64,000 nucleotides of DNA, taken from contig JALPQD010000075.1 in NCBI GenBank assembly GCA_023101885.1, forward strand, positions 6,204,630 to 6,268,629, written 5' to 3'. Source of the DNA: Typhlomys cinereus. Taxonomy: Eukaryota; Chordata; Mammalia; Rodentia; Platacanthomyidae. The notes below the pieces were generated by a model. The model made no database searches and had not been told where the DNA came from. It was given only the letters and a program-made list of their open reading frames with translations. The translations under genes and the position numbers were made by a program. Positions 58,866 through 64,000 of this stretch are shown here, in pieces (the first letter of the stretch is position 1; every line of letters begins with the position of its first letter).

Positions 58866-59348
58866 ATCTTGGTGTGAGTGCGTGTGTGTGTCTGTGTGTG
58901 TGCATGTGTGTGTGCGTGTGTGTGTATGCGTGCGTGTGTGTGTGCGTGTGTGTGTATGCGTGCGTGTGTGTGCGTGTGTGCGTGTGTGTGTGTATGCGTG
59001 TGTGTGCGCGTGTGTGTGTGTGTGTGTGGTGCACATGCACATGCATGTTGGTGCACGCTTATGTGCAGGTGTCTGTGTGCATGTGAAGTCCAAGAGTGAC
59101 ATCAACTGTCTTTACACTCTTCTGTGATCGCTTCTTTGATCCCAGTGTCAGCTCGTGTATTGAGGCAGAGTCTCTCAGTCCACCCGGAGGTCACCATTCA
59201 GGCTAGTCTGGCCAGTCAGCTTGCTGGGGGGATTCCCCGTCCCTTGCCGTCTACCTGCTGAGATTGCACTGGGCAGCTATGCCAACCTTACTTTTATGTG
59301 GGTTCTTGAGGCACGTGTCTTACCTGTGGATCCAGGCCCCAGCCCCTA
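58866..59348 (-). repeat. B4-like SINE with a long TG/CG tract
   Basis: An alternating purine-pyrimidine TG/CG/TA tract at 58873-59035 is followed by 'tgaggcagagtctctcagt', 'aggctagtctggccagtcagcttgctgggggg', 'tgtgggttcttgaggcac' and 'ccaggccccagcccc', fitting a reverse B4. Confidence 0.6.
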
Positions 59349-59429
59349 ATCTTGACTTTAAAATTCAATGGACATTCTTACAGCTCTCTCAATAGTTTTT
59401 TTTTTCTTATGCTTTGTATTTATTGAATA

Positions 59430-59645
59430 AAGGCAGGTGAAGTATCTAACCTAACAAGAGTTCTTGTTTTACAAACCTGGTGGCTGGAGTTTGATCACCA
59501 AAGCCCAAATAAAGTTGAAAAGAAAGAACTGACTCCACAAAGTTGACCTCTGATCTCCACACAACACTGTGACATTCAAATGCTCCCCCCATACATCAAG
59601 AACAAGCGTGCACATTCACACGCACACACAAAATGATAATAAATA
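59430..59645 (+). repeat. B3-like SINE, diverged
   Basis: Reads 'gtggctggagtttgatcaccaaagccc', 'agaaagaactgactccacaaagttgacctctgatctccacac' and an AC-rich tail ending 'aataataaat', the layout of B3-type SINEs. Confidence 0.65.
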
Positions 59646-61857
59646 TCTACTGGATAAATGCATGAGGTGGTTGATGAGCCTCAGTTTTCCACCGCTGCCC
59701 AAAATGTTCAGGTGACACCATGTGTCTGATTCATACCTCTCCTGTTCCCATGTTTTCAGGAAGAGCAATATTAGATTTAAAAATATTTTTAGGGCAGTTT
59801 TAGGCTCACAGCAATACTGAGCTGGAAGCATAGCGTCTCCACTCTGCAGTGGGCACAGCCTCTTGCTGCCAGCACCCCCACCGAACCAGCACATTCACTG
59901 TGACCTATGAATCCACAGTGACACACTGTCCCCCATGGGCCTCAGGTGCATTAAGTTTTACTCTTGGCTTTGTGTAGCAATGGGTTTGGGATTGTGTGTA
60001 ATGACTCACCCCCCGCCCCCATTGCAGAACTAGACAGAGTGTTTCTTGGCCCTAAAATCCCTTCAAGTTCTGTTTACGCAGCCTTCCCACCCAACCAGCT
60101 TTCCAGGTCCTGGACTTTCAATGTTTCTTGGTGACTGGAGCATCTTTTGCAGTTTCCAGACCACTGGGGTCTTGAGTTTCCATCTTAGTCTGTTGGACCC
60201 TCAAGAATTCTGGTCCTGATGAACTCCTGTCCCCTCATCTCTAACTACACCCTCTTTGTTTCTTCTCAGTAGTGGTCATTGTAAGTTCATTTATTCACAT
60301 AAATGAAGGAATTAGCAAAACAAAACATATCAAAACATACTGGCCAGGGGAGCCCAGAATAAAGAAATGTATGGCAACCATATGGCGCTGTGATTGCTTA
60401 ACGGCATTACTTCCCTCCAGGACTCTGAACAAAGGTTGCTGATTTGCACAGATGGACAGTGCTTTGTGGCAATATGCTTATATACTTTAATTTTATAATT
60501 GCATCTTCTAGAGCTAAGTCATCTCCCACCAAATACAGGGGGATAACAATTAGCTCATTGAAATACATGTGTGGTATAAAGTTACTGGTTTAAAAATCAG
60601 TGAAACATATGAAGACCTTTCTTACTTATACAGATCAAGACCAAAAGGTTTTTTTGCTGTGGCCAAGGACCCAGCTGCAAAAGTCAAAGGTAATTCAACC
60701 CCTTGCAATTCCCTGTCTCAAGCTGTGGTGATAGACGCTCGTAACACTCACTCAACGTTGACAGAATGGTTAGACACAAGGGTGAATACAGCAGGGCTGG
60801 AAGCACAAGGACTCCATATAATTTTAGAATGAATATTTACAGCCAGGAAACATGGGAAAGATGAAGCAGCAGAAGCAGAAAGGGGAGAAGTAAAGGAAAA
60901 AAAATTCCTGGCATTTATTGTCCATTGACAGGCGATTTTCATTAAACCAGTGCTTGGATCAATGCAGAGAAAGCTTGATAAATCCCTGATAAGGTGCCAG
61001 ATGTTCTAATGAACTTTCTTGGGGGTTTAGCCATTTCAAGTTGATGTGTTTTGCCCAAGGGCCAAAACTGGGATGGTCCCAACATCTGATATTGATTCCT
61101 TGAAACACTCCTTTCCCTGCCCCCAACCCATGCCTCTGGACTTGGAGTGCCCGCAGGAGAGGCAGCAAATCGAACTAGCCTATTAGAAACTCTAGTCAAG
61201 CCCAAAAGCAGTATTTGGGCTCATGTTTGCAGAAATGTGTCTGAGGAAGAAAGGATTCTTGGGATTTTTTTTACTGTTCAACCAAGGGGGACATGAATCT
61301 CAGATACTACAGAGGTCACTTGGATGGAGGCGTTAACAGTGGAAAGAATCATTCGGAAAATAATGATTCTCTAGATCTTTCAGGCAGACAGAGTAAGTAT
61401 TTGGGAAATGGCAGGACCCATAACATGCCAGAGACACAAAGGGCACGTGACCTTTCTGACATCTTCAGACCCTCAGCCAGGTAGAGTTGCACGATTCCCG
61501 ACAACTAAGATTCTGTTCTCTTTTCCGACATGTGCTCAGGCCACTAGAAGTGTTTAACTGTTTCCCTGAAGAAAGATTCCTCATTGCTGTGCCCACCTGA
61601 TTGCTGTAAAATCTGAAGAGCTGACATTCTGGAAGAAGGCAGAGATCGTGTAGAGTATGAGGAGATGCAGCCGGGCGAGGCCCGATGCCCCTCCACTGAG
61701 CAGAGACTTCCCTGCCGATGCCCTATGCCTGTGGCGCAGCTCATTTGGGAAGAAGTTCAAAGCATGTGGCCAAAGAATGTTGTTGCCCTGCTCAGATAGC
61801 ACTGAATCCAGAGAGAGTTTGCTAAGATGGAAGTGTATGCTGGTTTAGAAGAATTTA
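59646..61857. other. Unassigned non-coding sequence
   Basis: No gene or interspersed repeat recognised over 2.2 kb. Confidence 0.35.
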
Positions 61858-62160
61858 ATCCTCCCTCCTCCCTTCTTCACTTCCTCCCTCCTCCCTCCCT
61901 CCCTTCCACCCTCCTTCCTCTCTCTCTTCCTTTGTCCCTCCTTCCCTTCTTTCCTACCTCCTGTCCCTCCCTCCTCTCCCTTTCCTTCTACTTACCTTAC
62001 TTTGTTCTTTCCTTCCTTTTGTCCCTCTTTCCCTCCTTCACTTTTTCCCCTTCTTCCCCTCCCTCCATACCTCCACTCCTCCTTTCTTTATCCACCTCCT
62101 CTTCTTACTCTGTCTCTCAGTGTCTTTGTCTCCCCCACGGGCTCTCTCCTGCCTTCTCTC
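61858..62160. repeat. Polypyrimidine tract
   Basis: C/T-rich for about 300 bp (CCTCC and CTTCC motifs) with scattered other bases. It runs up to an ID-like fragment. Confidence 0.9.
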
Positions 62161-62222
62161 AGGGTGGGTATTAAACCCAGAGCTTTGCATGCTAAGCAAG
62201 TACCAGCTGCGCTCCTGGGTCA
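62161..62222 (-). repeat. ID-like SINE fragment
   Basis: Reads 'gggtattaaacccagagctttgcatgctaagcaagtacc', the reverse ID core, with its right part damaged. Confidence 0.6.
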
Positions 62223-62678
62223 GTACAGACTGGGAAGGATTGGGCTGGGCACAGAACGAAGCCCAGGAAGGCGCCCTAAAAGCAGAGTAGAGCAATTATT
62301 CCTGGCTCTCTTTTAGCACAGTTGGACCCTTTTAGTAAAAACAATAAAATATATTTTAAAATGACCATGAGAGGAAAGTATGAAATTCCCAACACATAAA
62401 AACAATTAATGGCCGGAGAGACAGAAATACTTAATACTGGCATTTGATTGTTACACATGGTTTGCATGAATCAAATTACCATGATGCGTTCCATAAAGAT
62501 GTTCATATAAAAAAGAAAAGATTAGCCTTCACTTAATGCTAACTACAGAAAGAAGAACACATCCACTGATCTGTTCTTAATGCTATGTTTTCACTCTTCT
62601 GAAGAGGGACTAGGCAGTTAGATCTAGAAGAAAGCTTAGTTCCAGGATTGTAAATCTATTATTTATTTATTTTTATTT
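62223..62678. other. Unassigned non-coding sequence
   Basis: No gene or repeat recognised. Confidence 0.35.
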
Positions 62679-62756
62679 TTCAGTGCTGGGATGAAATCAA
62701 GAACCTTGTACACACCAGGCAAGGGCCTTACCACTGAGCTATGTACCCACCTCACA
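62679..62756 (-). repeat. ID-like SINE
   Basis: Reads 'cagtgctgggatgaaatcaagaacc', 'caggcaagggccttaccactgagctatgtaccc', a reverse ID core with a T-rich tail to its left. Confidence 0.75.
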
Positions 62757-62878
62757 GGTTATTTTGATTGGAAAAGTCAATAGAAGTTGGCTGATTGAGA
62801 AAGACTTTGAGTTTACAAATGGATTAATGATGTCTCCCTTAACATGAGAGTGTGGAAATGGTAGAGGGATGATATGCT

Positions 62879-63123
62879 CCTTTTCTACCAACCCTCCCTC
62901 CCTCCCTCCCTCCCTCCCTCCCGCCCTCCCTCCCTCCCTCCCTCCCTCTCCTTCCTCCATCTTTCTCTCCTTTCTCTCTCCCTTCTTTCTTTCTTTCTTT
63001 CTTTCCTTCCTTCCTTCCTTCCTTCCTTCCTTCCTTCCTTCCTTCCTTCCTTCCTTCCTTCCTTCTTTCCTTCCTTCTTCCTTCCTTCCTTCCTTCCTTC
63101 CTTCCTTCCTCTTTCTTTCTTTG
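62879..63123. repeat. (CCCT)n-(CTTT)n-(CTTC)n array
   Basis: Three successive pyrimidine motif blocks: CCCT to about 62946, CTTT to about 63003, then CTTC to about 63109. Confidence 0.97.
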
Positions 63124-63386
63124 TTTTCATATGTGCATATAAGAGGGTACTTGAGTGTCTATGACTGTAGAGGCCCAAAGATGACTTTGGAAATCATCCT
63201 AGGTTGTTCTACCTCCTTATTGCTTTGTTCTGGTGTGTGTTTCCCAGGCTCTGTCTTCCGGGGCCAGGATTGCAGGCCACTGCCTTAGATGCCCAGCATT
63301 TTTACTGGGAATGTGGGAACCTGAACTCGTCCTTTTGCTTGCAAGGCAAAGGTTTTAATCCCTTAGCCATTTCTGTAACTTAATTT
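63124..63386 (-). repeat. Abundant SINE, older
   Basis: 'gactgtagaggcccaaagatg', 'tcatcctaggttgttctacc', 'ttccggggccaggattgcagg', 'aacctgaactcg' and the reverse head 'tagccatttctgtaac'. The pyrimidine array to the left is in its tail position. Confidence 0.82.
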
Positions 63387-63394
63387 CCTTTTCT

Positions 63395-63683
63395 TTTTAA
63401 TTTTTATTATTTTTTTATTATTTATTTTTGTGTGTGTGCGTGTATGTGTGTGTATCAGAGAACACTCTATATGCCCGTGGAAGCCCAACAGTGACTTAGG
63501 GAATAAGCCTGGATTTCTCTACCTCCTCTTTTCTTTGCTCTGGAGTTTCTCACGCTCTGTCTTCCAAGCATTTTTTTCTGCCTGGCAATTTTTTTTGTTT
63601 TTTTGCATGGGATCCGGGATCCAAACTGAGGACCTTCTGTTTGCAAGGGAGAGGTTTAACCCCTAAGCCATCTCTGCAGTTCT
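63395..63683 (-). repeat. Abundant SINE, older, adjacent copy
   Basis: A/T tail, TG tract, 'gcccgtggaagcccaacagtgac', 'gggatccgggatccaaactg' and the reverse head 'aagccatctctgcag'. Same orientation as the preceding copy. Confidence 0.85.
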
Positions 63684-64000
63684 CAACTTTCTTTTCTTAC
63701 AGGTAAAGAAGCGGATGACCCAGGATCTATTAATTATCAGGAGGCCCTGATGAAGACTAATTGAGCAGAGGACCAGATACTGGTCACTGCAGCTTTAGTG
63801 ACCTGGAAGAAACACTGTCAGGGTGGGCGAGTAGCAGCCAGGCCTAGCGCATAGTGGGGCGGTGGGGCAGGACAATGACCGAGTGACCAAGGGAGAGAGC
63901 CACACTGTGGCACATGGGAGCGTGCTCCTTGCGTGCCTGGCCAGGGATTAGTCGCGCTTGGTTCTAAACCTGGTTCCAAGCCTTAGCTTATCTTTTACAC
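63684..64000. other. Unassigned non-coding sequence
   Basis: No gene or repeat recognised to the window edge. Confidence 0.35.

Noticed and set aside
58817..59127. Cysteine/valine-rich frames over the TG/CG tract
   Set aside because: Dinucleotide-repeat translation on both strands.
62869..63288. 139-codon frame rich in Pro/Ser/Leu/Phe
   Set aside because: Translation of the CCCT/CTTC array and SINE sequence.

Overview
This window reads as mammalian, almost certainly rodent, non-coding DNA. I find no cellular protein-coding gene, rRNA, tRNA or bacterial-type feature that I can support. The only substantial coding remnant is the last ~380 codons of a LINE-1 ORF2 (minus strand, 16188-17326). 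The rodent call rests on repeat content: B1-like, B4-like, B3-like and ID-like SINEs, MaLR-type LTRs, young L1 3' ends, and about 16 copies of a tRNA-headed SINE. That SINE's head resembles the B2 superfamily, but its body and tail are not the mouse B2 I know. I therefore infer a Myodonta rodent that is probably not Mus or Rattus; the genus cannot be fixed from this sequence alone.

Layout. 1-6.3 kb holds two LTR-type repeats, a ~41-bp minisatellite and a CT/CA tract in otherwise unassigned sequence. 6.3-14.5 kb is dense in SINEs (B1, B4, and the abundant SINE on both strands), including a same-site SINE pair at 10.4-11.1 kb and a SINE with a four-fold duplicated A-box head at 14.1 kb. 15.1-17.3 kb is a young 5'-truncated L1 with perfect target-site duplications and a possible short 3' transduction. 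17.3-23 kb is mostly unassigned, with one young SINE, a 46-bp triple repeat and an old LTR. 23-30.2 kb holds an old L1, TCTA/TG/GA arrays, SINEs, an LTR and two L1 3'-UTR fragments. 30.2-35.3 kb has sparse old repeats, with a B4-like SINE nested in an LTR. 35.3-43.6 kb is conspicuously free of recognisable interspersed repeats. 43.6-49.7 kb has young SINEs, an L1 3'-UTR fragment, an ancient L1 tail, a 37-bp minisatellite and an LTR. 49.7-53.2 kb is mostly unassigned. 53.2-54.1 kb is a ~850-bp homopyrimidine tract, followed by a CpG-rich segment near 54.5-54.95 kb. 55.4-56.4 kb is an old L1 split by a SINE. 58.2-59.7 kb has SINEs and a long TG/CG tract. 61.9-64 kb has polypyrimidine tracts and two adjacent SINEs.

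The elements do not form a genetic pathway. The history they record is successive retrotransposition by L1 and its SINE partners, with tails that expanded into microsatellites. The most interesting items are the four-fold A-box SINE, the L1 copy with two poly(A) tracts, the antisense open frame shared by L1 3' UTRs, the 8.3-kb repeat-poor segment and the CpG-rich block beside the homopyrimidine tract. Family names were assigned from memory of consensus features, without database comparison.
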